From Elusimicrobiota bacterium (GTDB taxonomy: Bacteria > CG03 > SLGR01): a DNA stretch of 52,875 bases. Of the stretch, positions 17,847 to 27,517 are shown one piece after another. The stretch is from NCBI GenBank assembly GCA_003553445.1, contig PWEK01000058.1:1-52875 (forward strand), in the 5' to 3' direction. Numbering within the stretch: position 1 is the first letter of the stretch; the number at the start of each line of letters is the position of its first letter. The translations under genes and the position numbers were made by a program. The notes below the pieces were generated by a model that saw only the letters and a program-made list of their open reading frames with translations, was not told where the DNA came from and made no database searches.

Positions 17847-18770
17847 CTAAAAACCTTTAAAAGAAAGAGATATTCTGTGGGAAAGGCCGAGCTTGCCATA
17901 AGGATTTGTAGCATAGTCAAAACTCAAATTGTCTCTCTTAAGGCCGAAACCAAAAGAAAACGCGGACAAAGAATCAAGGGCGCTGTTTGTTTTATATCCG
18001 CATCTTAAGGAAACCGGAAAATGGGAGCCTTTTTTCCAAATGTATTCGGCCCCCGCATGTATAATCGCCTTATTATCTGCGGGAATAGTTGCCTGAACAA
18101 CTGCAGTTAAATTATCTGAAACATTATATCCGCATCCAAAACGGAATAGTATCGGAAGGGAATGGGAATGTTCATTTATTTTAATCGAGGAACCCAGATT
18201 TGAAATAGAAGCTCCAAACTCAAGGTTTTTTTCAGGAATTCTTCTTCTCAGGCCAAGGTCGCAGGCAAAAGCCGAAGCCGAATCGTCATATATATTCTGA
18301 TAAATATATTTAAAACTTAAACCTGAATCGATTCCCCATATCCGGCGCGCGTAAGAAAACGACAGGGCAAGGTCATAGGGGCTAAAATATCCTTCGCTCT
18401 CTCCGGCGCTGGTAATTCTTTCAATGCTTCCGGCGTTAACATATGTAATGGAGGCTCCCCCCTTTCCTTTTAAAAAAGGAAGCGGACGGGCGTATGCAAG
18501 ATAACTGTAGTTTATTTTCTGAAACCAGAAAGAATGCATAAAAGAAATTTCATTCTCCGCTATATAATTCAATCCGGCGGGATTAAAGTAAATAGAGTAA
18601 ATGTCATCCGCCAGCGGAGTATAGGCTTCTCCCATAGCTGCCGGGCGGGCCCCGGGAGCAAGCTTAAGAAAAACCGCTCCCGTTGTTCCGGTATCGCCTG
18701 TGCCGTAATCTGAGCGGGAATATGAGTAAACAAAAACATTTAAAAGTGCAAGCAATAATATATGTTTCAT
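17847..18770 (-). CDS. PorV/PorQ family outer-membrane protein
   Basis: 307 aa with an N-terminal signal peptide. The defining region is FLKLAPGARPAAMGEAYTP followed by IYSIYFNPAGL, the conserved start of PorV/PorQ/UPF0164 barrels (FadL-like fold). The C-terminus ends in Phe (SFKGF), as in BamA substrates. In type IX secretion PorV carries cargo bearing a C-terminal sorting domain. The ATG overlaps the stop of the upstream secreted propeller protein by one base (TAATG), so the two are made together. Confidence 0.88.
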   Translation of the reverse strand: MKHILLLALLNVFVYSYSRSDYGTGDTGTTGAVFLKLAPGARPAAMGEAYTPLADDIYSIYFNPAGLNYIAENEISFMHSFWFQKINYSYLAYARPLPFLKGKGGASITYVNAGSIERITSAGESEGYFSPYDLALSFSYARRIWGIDSGLSFKYIYQNIYDDSASAFACDLGLRRRIPEKNLEFGASISNLGSSIKINEHSHSLPILFRFGCGYNVSDNLTAVVQATIPADNKAIIHAGAEYIWKKGSHFPVSLRCGYKTNSALDSLSAFSFGFGLKRDNLSFDYATNPYGKLGLSHRISLSFKGF

Positions 18771-20905
18771 TATCTTATAACCGCAATTTTTACAACCTTA
18801 TTATCGCTGCCTGCCTTTAAAAAACACAAATAAACTCCGGATGCAACATAGTTGCCCCTGTAATTTCTTCCGTCCCAAGCTATGTCCCACCATTGGCCGG
18901 GAGGCTTAGTTTCCTTATCGAGCAGGGTTATTACCCTCTCCCCGGCTATATTGTAAATTTCAATGCTGAGAGGTACCCCATCCTCGGTATTTACTTTTAT
19001 TCTGGCAATATCATCAGAGGAGCTTCCCGGGTAAAAAGGATTAGGCTGAATCTTTACTTCTTTAAAGACCTTATCTTCCTCAGGCTCTTGCGGTTCGTAA
19101 AAAACGCCGTAGACTCCGGAATGGTTGCTGTAAAAGGATACTGTCTTACTTTCCGTATCCACAGTACCGCCGACCCTCTCCCACACGCTCCCTGTCCAGT
19201 AGTAGGCGCGCAGCTTTGTCTCGTCTATTGACCCCAGGTCGGCAAAGTTTTCGGTGGAATAGTATATGTTGTACCTTACCATTTTCCTGAGGGGTTTATT
19301 TACGTTAAACTGCCGGACAGACCCGGGTATGAACTTATTACCCGACATCTGTGTATAAACCCTGTCTTGAGCAGATATTCTGTCCCAGTATACCGCACCG
19401 TCTTCTGCGGCCCGGTTCATATCCGGCAACTCTTCCGCGGGCCCCGCTCCTACAGATACCAGGGACTCTTCCTCTAATGAACCTTCATCCACATCGGCCC
19501 TGTTGAACGCGGTGTCTTTGGCCACCCCTCCTTCAACTCCCAGCAGGGTTCCGCTGACGAAACTTACAATCCTTGCGACAAATATGTCCATTTCTCCCGC
19601 ATCCGGGTCATCGGAATAATTAAAATCTTCGGTGTCATCCGACTGAAAAAGGTTCATTCCGTGTGTGACATATCCGAAAAGGCCATCCGGAGACCACAGT
19701 ATAGGAAGAGCTACGCCGGCAGTATTAACGAGCTTTTCAACCGAACCGTCCGAATTAAGGGAGCCGTCGGCGTTTATAAGAATGAATTCTATTTCTCCTA
19801 TTTCCCTAAGGGAAACAGCTATAACACCTGTTCCGTCATAGGTCCAGGCAGGAAAAGCAGCTGGGCTTTCACTTATTTTTTCTATAGACTCCTGCATCTG
19901 GGCAAGATCACTGTTGTGTTCCATTATGTATATGTAATGTTCATCGCTGTAAGAATCCCCGGACTGAAATGCCATCCTGTATGTATTTTCCCCAGAGTCA
20001 TATTTCAAATTATAAGCTTCGCAGAAAAAATCTCCTCCGGACCATATTCCTTCAGCCGTAACCCACTCGACCTCAGGATCCTGATCGCTATACTTTATCC
20101 TACCTATTTTCTGGTACTGTATTTCTTCAGTTTCATTTTCTTCATCAGAAGGGGCGCTGACAGTGAAATAAAGGTAACCCTCGATTGATACCGGATGAAG
20201 GGACTGTATAAAATCCTCGTAACCGCCCGTCCCATCAGCTATGCACTGATATAATTTTTTCGCATTGCTTCCGTCAATGTCTGATATCCATACTTCGGAA
20301 GTAATCTCCCCTCCCAACGGGTGATATACCTTTACATAAGCAATAGTGCTGTCTGAAACCCAGGTGGCCCCCTCCACCCATCCTCCCTGACCGGTGTATA
20401 CCCCTGTTATTATCACGACTTCATAAGGTGAAGACCCTTTTTCAAGGTCAATGTAGGCAATTGCCGAAAGGTTGCCCGGATCGGCGCCATAATCTCCCGT
20501 GTCAGTATCGTCTGCCCAATAAGTGAAAACTATTTTACTTCCGTCGGGAGAAAAATAGGGGATATCAATGAAACTCTCCTGATAAACCGTTTTTTCAAGA
20601 AGGCTTTCTTTTTCACCGCTTTCAAGGTTATATTTGTAAAGCTGCGAAGGTACCGGGGGGGCGTTCTCAGGCAAAGGAAATGCATCCTCTTCCCAGAAAA
20701 TTATTTTCTTACCATCGGGGGACCAGGATGCAGCACGGGGTCCGTCAAGTTCCTGGCGGTAGTGGGTGGAAACATCTCTTCTTACAACTAAACGGCCAAG
20801 GGCTCCTATCATGAAGTCCGGACCGTCTTCTCCCCTGTCCTGTGAGTAAGCATAGCTGCTTAAAACAGGATAAAGAATAAATAGTAATAGTAACTTTTTT
20901 TTCAA
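18770..20905 (-). CDS. secreted PD40/TolB-like beta-propeller protein with FlgD-Ig/T9SS-like C-terminal domain
   Basis: 711 aa from a TTG at 20903-20905 preceded by AGGA with 7-nt spacing. I prefer it to the in-frame TTG at 20935 because it gives a clean signal peptide (KKKLLLLFILYPVLSSYAYS) and because a TATAAT at 20925-20930 implies transcription begins between the two. Residues about 45-420 contain PD40 propeller blades (WSPDGKKIIFW, FSPDGSKIVF, WSPDGLFGYV). The last about 90 residues carry PNPFYPGS, IEIYNIAGERV, WDGRNYRGNYVASGVYL and terminal basic KIAVIR: a FlgD-Ig-like domain resembling type IX sorting domains. Probably exported to the surface with the help of the PorV gene that follows. 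Confidence 0.82.
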   Translation of the reverse strand: MKKKLLLLFILYPVLSSYAYSQDRGEDGPDFMIGALGRLVVRRDVSTHYRQELDGPRAASWSPDGKKIIFWEEDAFPLPENAPPVPSQLYKYNLESGEKESLLEKTVYQESFIDIPYFSPDGSKIVFTYWADDTDTGDYGADPGNLSAIAYIDLEKGSSPYEVVIITGVYTGQGGWVEGATWVSDSTIAYVKVYHPLGGEITSEVWISDIDGSNAKKLYQCIADGTGGYEDFIQSLHPVSIEGYLYFTVSAPSDEENETEEIQYQKIGRIKYSDQDPEVEWVTAEGIWSGGDFFCEAYNLKYDSGENTYRMAFQSGDSYSDEHYIYIMEHNSDLAQMQESIEKISESPAAFPAWTYDGTGVIAVSLREIGEIEFILINADGSLNSDGSVEKLVNTAGVALPILWSPDGLFGYVTHGMNLFQSDDTEDFNYSDDPDAGEMDIFVARIVSFVSGTLLGVEGGVAKDTAFNRADVDEGSLEEESLVSVGAGPAEELPDMNRAAEDGAVYWDRISAQDRVYTQMSGNKFIPGSVRQFNVNKPLRKMVRYNIYYSTENFADLGSIDETKLRAYYWTGSVWERVGGTVDTESKTVSFYSNHSGVYGVFYEPQEPEEDKVFKEVKIQPNPFYPGSSSDDIARIKVNTEDGVPLSIEIYNIAGERVITLLDKETKPPGQWWDIAWDGRNYRGNYVASGVYLCFLKAGSDNKVVKIAVIR

Positions 20906-21142
20906 ACAGTTTTCCTGTATTTTTATTATACTCAAGTTAAATATAAAATTTAGGAAAAGTCAAGACTGAGTGGCCTATATTTCGTTTAGGTAGTTAAACT
21001 ATTTATTATTGTACTACTCCAAAATAAATAATATAACTGCTCCAGGGTTATCTAATCGAATTATTAAAACTAACGCCATATATCCCATGCATGAATACAG
21101 GGGCTTTAAAGAGTTTATTTTGGTAAACTTAAATATAATAAT

Positions 21143-21991
21143 TTAATCTGTTTTTTTACCAATTAAATCGGCAATGAGTCCCATGGACAGAATTTGCAGG
21201 GACGCAAGGAAGAAAATTATGCTTACCGCTATAAGCCCTCCCCTTAAAATTCTATATATCAGCGCGGCGGTTCCGCAAATAAACATGAATAAACTTACGG
21301 GAATAAATATTCTAAGAGGATTGAAATAGATTGTTGTCTGAAAAATGAAAGAGATAAGGTTAGTGGTGTCTGATATGGGGTGGAACTTGGATTTTGTCTT
21401 TCTTTTTATATATTCAATTTCAGTGTATTCAACTCTGTCGCCGTGATTAAGCATTGCGATTGTGATAGTGGAGGTAAGCGAAAAGCCATCGGGCAGAAGC
21501 CTAAAATGTTTTAACGCTTTACTTTTCCTGAAAACCCTCAAACCTGAATTAAGGTCGGGTATTTTAACTCCGGTGATATAACCTGCCAGTTTGTTTATAA
21601 TCCATTTTGCGGGTTTTTTAATCGGAGAAGGGTCTATATTACGCCGGGCTCCTACAAGCATATCGTATTCCCTGCTGTTTTCTATAAGTTTTTTCATGCT
21701 TTCAGGTGTATAGGTGCCGTCGCCGTCGGTAAGCATAATCAGTTCATATCTGGATTTTTTTATTCCCGTTTTTACCGCTTTTCCATAACCCCGGTTTGGT
21801 TTCATTGTAACTGTTTCAACATCCAGGTCTTTAAGTATCCGGGAGGTATTATCCGTACTGCCGTCATCTACAACTATTATCTCGGATTTAAATCCATACT
21901 CTTCAAGCAGGGATTTTATGTCTGTGATGACCTTTGATATGGTTTTTTCCTCATTATAAGCGGGTATTACTACTGATAAGTTTTTATTCAT
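21143..21991 (-). CDS. GT2 family glycosyltransferase (DPM1-like) with C-terminal membrane helices
   Basis: 282 aa. The GT-A fold begins LSVVIPAYNEEKTI, followed by VVDDGSTDNT, the MKPNRGYGKA segment and the nucleotide-sugar/metal motif LTDGDGTYTP. Two hydrophobic segments at the C-terminus (about 225-275) anchor it in the membrane. Such enzymes typically load a sugar onto polyprenyl phosphate, giving donors for GT-C enzymes like the one encoded upstream. It is the last gene of the glycan cluster. Confidence 0.9.
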   Translation of the reverse strand: MNKNLSVVIPAYNEEKTISKVITDIKSLLEEYGFKSEIIVVDDGSTDNTSRILKDLDVETVTMKPNRGYGKAVKTGIKKSRYELIMLTDGDGTYTPESMKKLIENSREYDMLVGARRNIDPSPIKKPAKWIINKLAGYITGVKIPDLNSGLRVFRKSKALKHFRLLPDGFSLTSTITIAMLNHGDRVEYTEIEYIKRKTKSKFHPISDTTNLISFIFQTTIYFNPLRIFIPVSLFMFICGTAALIYRILRGGLIAVSIIFFLASLQILSMGLIADLIGKKTD

Positions 21992-22030
21992 CAGTTAAAT
22001 TATAAAAGATAATAAAATTTTAACAAGTTT

Positions 22031-23083
22031 TTAATAGACACCTTTAAGAATATCTCCTGAATATATTGCGCTTACAACGGTCTCACATCCGGCCCAGCAT
22101 CCGGGGCAGTTGCGTATCCATTTTCTTAAGTTTTCAGTTTCGGGGTCTTTCCAGAAATCTTCTAATTTCTGTTTTCTTAAATTTCCTGCTACGGAATCGT
22201 TGTAGAGACAGACGGGGACATCCCCGTTTGGAAGTATTCTTAAATGGCTTTTTAGAGCAAGGCAGGCAGGGGCGGGCTTACTTATATTTTTCACCAGTCG
22301 GTTGTAAACCCCCTTCAGGTAGTATCTTTTAATTATTTTTTCTTTGAAGCTCGTAAAACCGGATGTTGAATTCAAAAGCTTTTTAATGAAAATTTCCAGT
22401 TCCTCTTTTGAAAAATCTCCGAACGTTTTGAAACCGGCATTGGTGATTTTGCTGCCGGACGAGTAAAGAGCAGTCTCTTTTGTATAGGCAAAAACAGGAT
22501 GAATGGCTACGTCATATTCGGAAAAAACCTTGCTTAGTTTAAAATATGAATCCATGCTTTCTTTATTTACTATTGTCTGATTTACTCCCAGATAAAAATT
22601 CCTTTCGCTTCTGATTTCAGAGAGTTTTTTTACAGTTTCATAAGACTTTTTATAGGCGTTTGTAACTCCTCTTATTCGATCATTGGATATGCCTTCACTG
22701 TCTATTGATATTTTAATATGCAATTTTTTAAGGGGTCTGATTTTTTTCCCACCCTTAACAATTCTGTCCGGTGTGAGTCCGTTTGTGGTCAGGTGAAATA
22801 TCTTTGGGAATACAGTTTTGTCTATAATGTTTATTACATTATGAATATCATTCCTCATAAACGGTTCGCCGCCAGAAATTCTCACAGCATCCAGCCTTTT
22901 AAATTGACCGAAAACCTGTTTTATTTCATTTAGTGAAAGTTCATATCCTGCATTCTTTTTCCATATGTCGCACATAATACAGCGCGAATTGCATCTCCAG
23001 GTAGGGAAAAATGTAACAAAAGAAGGAAAATGTTTAATATGTAGCCTGTTTTTTATTATTGATAGCAGGACATTTAATAACAT
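22031..23083 (-). CDS. radical SAM/SPASM domain protein
   Basis: 350 aa. Radical SAM motif CNSRCIMC (CxxxCxxC) in the FFPTWRCNSRCIMCDIWKK region, then RISGGEPFMR. The C-terminal part has SPASM-like cysteines: CLALKSHLRILPNGDVPVC and CPGCWAGC. SPASM enzymes bind auxiliary Fe-S clusters and modify peptides, or in some surface-polysaccharide clusters small molecules. It lies inside a glycan cluster between licD and GT2 genes, so a sugar- or lipid-linked substrate is plausible but unproven. Confidence 0.88.
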   Translation of the reverse strand: MLLNVLLSIIKNRLHIKHFPSFVTFFPTWRCNSRCIMCDIWKKNAGYELSLNEIKQVFGQFKRLDAVRISGGEPFMRNDIHNVINIIDKTVFPKIFHLTTNGLTPDRIVKGGKKIRPLKKLHIKISIDSEGISNDRIRGVTNAYKKSYETVKKLSEIRSERNFYLGVNQTIVNKESMDSYFKLSKVFSEYDVAIHPVFAYTKETALYSSGSKITNAGFKTFGDFSKEELEIFIKKLLNSTSGFTSFKEKIIKRYYLKGVYNRLVKNISKPAPACLALKSHLRILPNGDVPVCLYNDSVAGNLRKQKLEDFWKDPETENLRKWIRNCPGCWAGCETVVSAIYSGDILKGVY

Positions 23084-23092
23084 TATGCCATC

Positions 23093-23830
23093 TTAATTGA
23101 TTCTGCGAACTGCACCATCATCTTTGTAGCAACAATATTCATTCCTAGGGATTTTCCAGTTAGGCCCGTATCTGTAAAGAAGAAAATTTTCCGTTTGGGC
23201 AGGAATATTAACTTGAACGCTATAAAAAAGTATCGTTTTTAAGTTATGAAAAAAGTGCGCCGGGATTAATATGTCAACAGAACGGCTATTTAGAATATCG
23301 TATATATTAAATAAGGTTGAATTGATAATTCTATAGAAAGAAAACGGGATTCTTTTTATTTTTCTGGAAAAATCACCGTTTGTTTTTGAGATTCTTGCAG
23401 ATGGGTTTTTATCTGATATAGTGCATGTGTTTAAAGACATTATAAGTCTTTTAATTAAAAGTGATCTTGGAATAAAAAGTTTACTTTTTGCAAGTTTTTT
23501 ATGTTGTCTGTAAAAGCGAAAAGAAACGGTAACAGGTCCTTTTTTGAAGAAAGACGAGAAGACACATCCTTTAAAGATGTTTTTTCTTTCTATAATTGTA
23601 AATCCTCTGTTATGCAGCTCTTTGTATGCCCGGCCTATAATTCTTTTATTCTTCCTGTTATGCCAGGTACTTATGTCTATGTCGTCGTCCCAGGGAATAA
23701 AACGTCCCTCTCTTACCGCTCCAAGCAAAGTTCCTGTATCAAGCCAGAATATAATCCCGTTGCTATCAAGTACCTCTTTTACTTCTTTAAAAACAGCGGC
23801 AGCTTGTTTTTCATATTTACTCAAATGCAT
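23093..23830 (-). CDS. LicD family phosphotransferase
   Basis: 245 aa from the ATG at 23828-23830, preceded by CAGGTT at ribosome-binding distance; it overlaps the upstream gene by 14 nt. The N-terminal half shows the LicD nucleotidyltransferase-fold signature: [20 protein letters not shown] followed by DDIDIS. The C-terminal [16 protein letters not shown] plus NWKIPRNEY segment is equally typical. LicD enzymes transfer phosphocholine or similar phosphodiester groups to surface glycans. The central region is divergent from better known LicDs. Confidence 0.85.
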   Translation of the reverse strand: MHLSKYEKQAAAVFKEVKEVLDSNGIIFWLDTGTLLGAVREGRFIPWDDDIDISTWHNRKNKRIIGRAYKELHNRGFTIIERKNIFKGCVFSSFFKKGPVTVSFRFYRQHKKLAKSKLFIPRSLLIKRLIMSLNTCTISDKNPSARISKTNGDFSRKIKRIPFSFYRIINSTLFNIYDILNSRSVDILIPAHFFHNLKTILFYSVQVNIPAQTENFLLYRYGPNWKIPRNEYCCYKDDGAVRRIN

Positions 23831-26246
23831 TTTTAACCTGCATGTAAAATTCCTCATACTCAGCACTTTTTTCCGCTGCCTTTTTTGCGTAATATAAAGC
23901 TTTTTCCTCTTCTTTCAGGATATAGTATGCATGTGATTTTAGATAGCGGGCGCGGGCAAACCCTATGTCCGCCTCAATGATTCTCCCTGATTTTTCAATG
24001 GCGGTTTCGGCATGTTTTTTTTTCTTTTTAGGGTCAGTTTCAGATTGGGCTAGTTCAAGGGCATTTTGAGCTTCTTCGCTGAAGTACTTCACAAATACAG
24101 TTAATACGGGGTTTTCAACCGGACTGTCAGAGGTTTCAACAATTTCATATAGAAAAACGCCCCTGCTGGTATATAGCAGATTTAAGTGGTTTTTGAAAAA
24201 TTCACGGATAATTAAAATATCTCTTTTTTCCATGATTTTGAAAAAACCGCTTCCGGCTGTCCGAAAAACTTCCGGGGCGTTAAAAATTATGTGTGTGAAT
24301 TCTCTCTCTTTTAATAAGCGGTAAAGATCTTCTCCGGTTTCTGTCTTTTTAGAATTGGAATAAAGAATAAGGGGATCCAGAGGCGAAGCCGAAAAAGCGA
24401 TGTGGGGAAGTTTAAGGTGGTATGTTTTGGCTTCTCCGCTTACCATTATTTTAACGTCATCTTTTTTTAGGTTTCTGTGCGCATACTCAAAAACATCATA
24501 GGACGGATTGGGGTACATAGGTCGGCTTTCTGAGAGAAAATCATCTCTTGATATCATCCCGGTTACAACCGAAAAAGGCATATAAACATAATGAGCCAGA
24601 AAGGACATGACGAGTAAATTAACTATAAGGTGATAAATCAAAGTGCCTTTTGACAGTATGCTTCCTAATCCGCCTGAAAAAGACAGGCGTCTTACAGCCA
24701 CTGCGGATAAAAGAGAAAAGGCGGGGAATGCAGGGGAAAAATATTTTACCTTGTCATCCTGAATGCCCCATAATACAAATGAAAATAATGAAAAAAGAAA
24801 GAGCATATTTATTAACTTCCGCTCTTTTTCATCGCCTTTAAACAATAGTAAAAGCGGAATAAAAATTAAAAAGACTGCTCCGGACATATAGTAATCATGA
24901 GAGTCGTAAGGGCCTTCCCTTCCTCCCTTGATTGAAATATTCCACCCAAGATGCATCAGGTTTTTAAACCTGTCAAACCGTCTGAATCTTTCTGCCGCCT
25001 CTTCATAAGTATCACGCCCGAGTGGAATGTCATACGGGTGTTTGCTGGTGAGTTGTTCGCTGAAAAAGGGATAAAACGGATTTCCGGTCTCAAGAGTGTT
25101 TCTTATCATCCAGGGCGAAAAAAGAAGCAGAGAAACCCCTGCCCATATTGCCGTATATTTTACCGCTTTCCATATTGAACTTCTGCAGTAGGTGAATATA
25201 AGAGCGGCAATTCCCGGAAAAAAAAAGAATCCGTTCAGCTTGGTGCCGGCCAGCAGTCCGGCGAATAACCCGGACAAAATAAGCCAGTATAAGTTTCTAT
25301 TACAAATAAAGTTAATGGCTGCCCATAAAGATAAAAAGGTTAGAAATGTTAAGAGGGTATCTGTTGTGGCTGTCCATGAGCGGAACATTACGTTTGGAAT
25401 AAGTATGTATATTGCTCCTGCATAAAGGCCTGTCTTGGGAGAAGAGAGCCGATCCCTGGAGAAAATATAAATAGCCAGCGCAGTGAATATAACAAAAGAC
25501 AGATTTAAAAGCTTTGCCGATGCGGTGGAGTCAACCATTAAAGTGAATAAAAAAGCCATCTGGGAAACAAGCGGGAAGCTTGAGTGGAATTTATAGGGAA
25601 GTTCCACATAGTGCCCGAACTGCATATAAATGTTTGGAACACCAAGATGATAATTGAGCGAGTCATAAAATATTTCCGGGGTAAAAGACATTATGAATCC
25701 GAATAGAAGAACCAGAAATATAAGGGCCAGCGTGATTTTTTCTCCGGCTGATGGTTTCAGTTCTTTGAACGAAAAGTTCTTTATCGCTTTACGAATTTTC
25801 TTAAATCCGAATACTGAGCCTGCAAGCCATAAGGCGTACATAACGAAGGGATAAAGGAACCCTAAAAGTGCAAAGGCGAAGATTATCAGCCCCAGTATTC
25901 CCGTGCCCAGGCCTGTTGCCATCAGGGCTCGTTCTTCCGGAGATTTGAAGGTAATTTTACACAAAGACAGAATGGAATCGCCGATAAAGTGGATGCCTGT
26001 AATTGTACCGGCGAAAAAAATCACTGAAATGAGGTAAGACAGAAGAAGACGCAAAAATTCCAGGAAGTTAAAAGAGCCCTGCAAATCAAAAAGATAAAAA
26101 ATGTCCCATTCGACAAGCCGGCCCCGTAAAAAAGCGGAGGTTACAATATATATCCAGACGGCAGAAATAATCAGAAGTATGTTTTTTGAAACCCCGAAAA
26201 CCGGTTTAGATATATTTTTTTTTGTTTTTTTCTTTTTAGACACCAT
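23817..26246 (-). CDS. GT39/ArnT-like membrane glycosyltransferase with C-terminal TPR-like tail
   Basis: 809 aa. About 12 transmembrane helices occupy residues 20-550. A conserved loop early in the membrane part ([20 protein letters not shown]) holds the acidic residues placed as in GT-C catalytic loops, and [17 protein letters not shown] follows. It likely transfers a sugar from a polyprenyl-phosphate donor on the outer face of the inner membrane. The last about 85 residues are helical repeats ([42 protein letters not shown]) resembling TPRs, an appended module. It overlaps both neighbours. Confidence 0.82.
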   Translation of the reverse strand: MVSKKKKTKKNISKPVFGVSKNILLIISAVWIYIVTSAFLRGRLVEWDIFYLFDLQGSFNFLEFLRLLLSYLISVIFFAGTITGIHFIGDSILSLCKITFKSPEERALMATGLGTGILGLIIFAFALLGFLYPFVMYALWLAGSVFGFKKIRKAIKNFSFKELKPSAGEKITLALIFLVLLFGFIMSFTPEIFYDSLNYHLGVPNIYMQFGHYVELPYKFHSSFPLVSQMAFLFTLMVDSTASAKLLNLSFVIFTALAIYIFSRDRLSSPKTGLYAGAIYILIPNVMFRSWTATTDTLLTFLTFLSLWAAINFICNRNLYWLILSGLFAGLLAGTKLNGFFFFPGIAALIFTYCRSSIWKAVKYTAIWAGVSLLLFSPWMIRNTLETGNPFYPFFSEQLTSKHPYDIPLGRDTYEEAAERFRRFDRFKNLMHLGWNISIKGGREGPYDSHDYYMSGAVFLIFIPLLLLFKGDEKERKLINMLFLFSLFSFVLWGIQDDKVKYFSPAFPAFSLLSAVAVRRLSFSGGLGSILSKGTLIYHLIVNLLVMSFLAHYVYMPFSVVTGMISRDDFLSESRPMYPNPSYDVFEYAHRNLKKDDVKIMVSGEAKTYHLKLPHIAFSASPLDPLILYSNSKKTETGEDLYRLLKEREFTHIIFNAPEVFRTAGSGFFKIMEKRDILIIREFFKNHLNLLYTSRGVFLYEIVETSDSPVENPVLTVFVKYFSEEAQNALELAQSETDPKKKKKHAETAIEKSGRIIEADIGFARARYLKSHAYYILKEEEKALYYAKKAAEKSAEYEEFYMQVKNAFE

Positions 26247-27168
26247 ATCTCCCGGTGAGAAAAACTAACGGAATTGATACCGACACATACTTAATGACAA
26301 AATAAAACAAGTACGCAGAAATCACAGTCTCGGCACTTACACCGACAAAAGAAAAAAGGAGTACGGCGCTTCCCTCCCTTACTCCAAATCCTCCGATGGT
26401 AATCGGCAGCGCAGAAATAACCGATGCGATACTTGTCAGCAGCAAAACTGTAATCAGACTGATAATCTCCTGCTGCTGGATGAAAATTATAAATATCACA
26501 GCAGCAACAAAGAACCTCTCAGAGAGTTTAAGTAAAAAAAGCTTTGGTATATTATTTTTGTTTTCTGTAATCTTTTTAAGGGAAACCAAAAACCCCTTGA
26601 ATTTAGCCTTGATTTTTTCTCCCAGTAAATTTTTAATTCTTTTCCTGGCTGTTCTATTTACGATTAGAAAAACTGCTGCACCTAATAAGAGAATAAAAAA
26701 TAATGTCAGCCATGCGTAATTGCCTTTCTCCAGTATTATAAATGCACCGGCAAAAGAAAGAAAAAGAAGGGTTATGTAATTGAGCATTTTTCCCGCAAAA
26801 AATACCGCGGAAGCCGTACCCATAGCAACTCCGCGTTTATTTAGCAGTTTTATTATCAACAGGTGCCCTGCGCGGGCCGGGGTGAAGGCGGAAAAAGCGT
26901 TGATCCTGGATATGTCCAGATACAGTTCAGCCGGTTTCAATCTGATTTCCCCGGCCCATTGAAGAAGTTTTTTGTAGGTAGTTACCTGAAAAAAAAGCGC
27001 AACCATAAAAAGTAGAAACCCTGAAATAAACGCAAAAGGACCGGTTTCAGTAAAAACCTCTTTTATGTTTCTTAAGCCCACCCGTCGCAGAAGAAGGAAA
27101 ACGAGAGCGGCAGTAACAATTGCCTTTAGAAAACTGGAAATTTTTAGCGGCGAATTTTCTTTTTTCAT
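26236..27168 (-). CDS. flippase-like (lysylphosphatidylglycerol synthase TM region/UPF0104) membrane protein
   Basis: 310 aa with about eight hydrophobic helices and the family motifs FSAFTPARAGHLLIIKLLNKRG near residue 90 and LPITIGGFGVREGSAVLLF near 255. This UPF0104/LPG_synthase_TM family includes the MprF flippase half and AglD-like proteins. Here a role in lipid or lipid-linked-sugar movement across the membrane fits the glycan neighbours. First gene of the 27.2 to 21.1 kb minus-strand unit; stop overlaps the GT39-like start. Confidence 0.85.
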   Translation of the reverse strand: MKKENSPLKISSFLKAIVTAALVFLLLRRVGLRNIKEVFTETGPFAFISGFLLFMVALFFQVTTYKKLLQWAGEIRLKPAELYLDISRINAFSAFTPARAGHLLIIKLLNKRGVAMGTASAVFFAGKMLNYITLLFLSFAGAFIILEKGNYAWLTLFFILLLGAAVFLIVNRTARKRIKNLLGEKIKAKFKGFLVSLKKITENKNNIPKLFLLKLSERFFVAAVIFIIFIQQQEIISLITVLLLTSIASVISALPITIGGFGVREGSAVLLFSFVGVSAETVISAYLFYFVIKYVSVSIPLVFLTGRYGV

Positions 27169-27517
27169 CTCATAGTTTCGTTCGGATATTCAATCCGTTT
27201 ATTTATAAATTTGTCGTGTGTCTTATTTCTTCTTATTGCAAGCATTCTTTATCTAAGAAAAAAAGCCTTATTTCTTATTCAGGATTTTGGTTACGGCTTT
27301 ATCTTCAGCTTAATATTTTTTATTTATTCATTGTGCGGAATAAATTATTTTAACGTTCGCACAAACAAATTATACTTACATTATATATCACTAAACATAT
27401 GGCATGTCAATTTATAAAGCTTCCGGTATGTAGGTTTTGATTAATTTTTCATTTTTCAGCATTAAGCGTTAATAGATTAAGCAACCACTCAGAACAAAAA
27501 AAGTATAAATTAAAATT
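27169..27517. other. 349-nt A+T-rich intergenic region
   Basis: Contains no convincing coding sequence. It holds the 5' leader and promoter of the minus-strand glycan cluster (27382-27410) and the region 3' of the fibre gene. An ATTAA-CGC-TTAAT dyad lies about 50 nt past that stop but lacks a GC-rich stem, so I do not call a terminator. Confidence 0.6.
27382..27410 (-). promoter_or_regulatory. near-consensus promoter of the surface-glycan cluster
   Basis: Minus-strand -35 TTGACA (27405-27410) and -10 TATATA (27382-27387) with a 17-nt spacer; an overlapping TATAAT at 27380-27385 gives 19 nt. It lies about 215 nt upstream of the first gene, implying a leader of roughly 200 nt. Confidence 0.6.
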
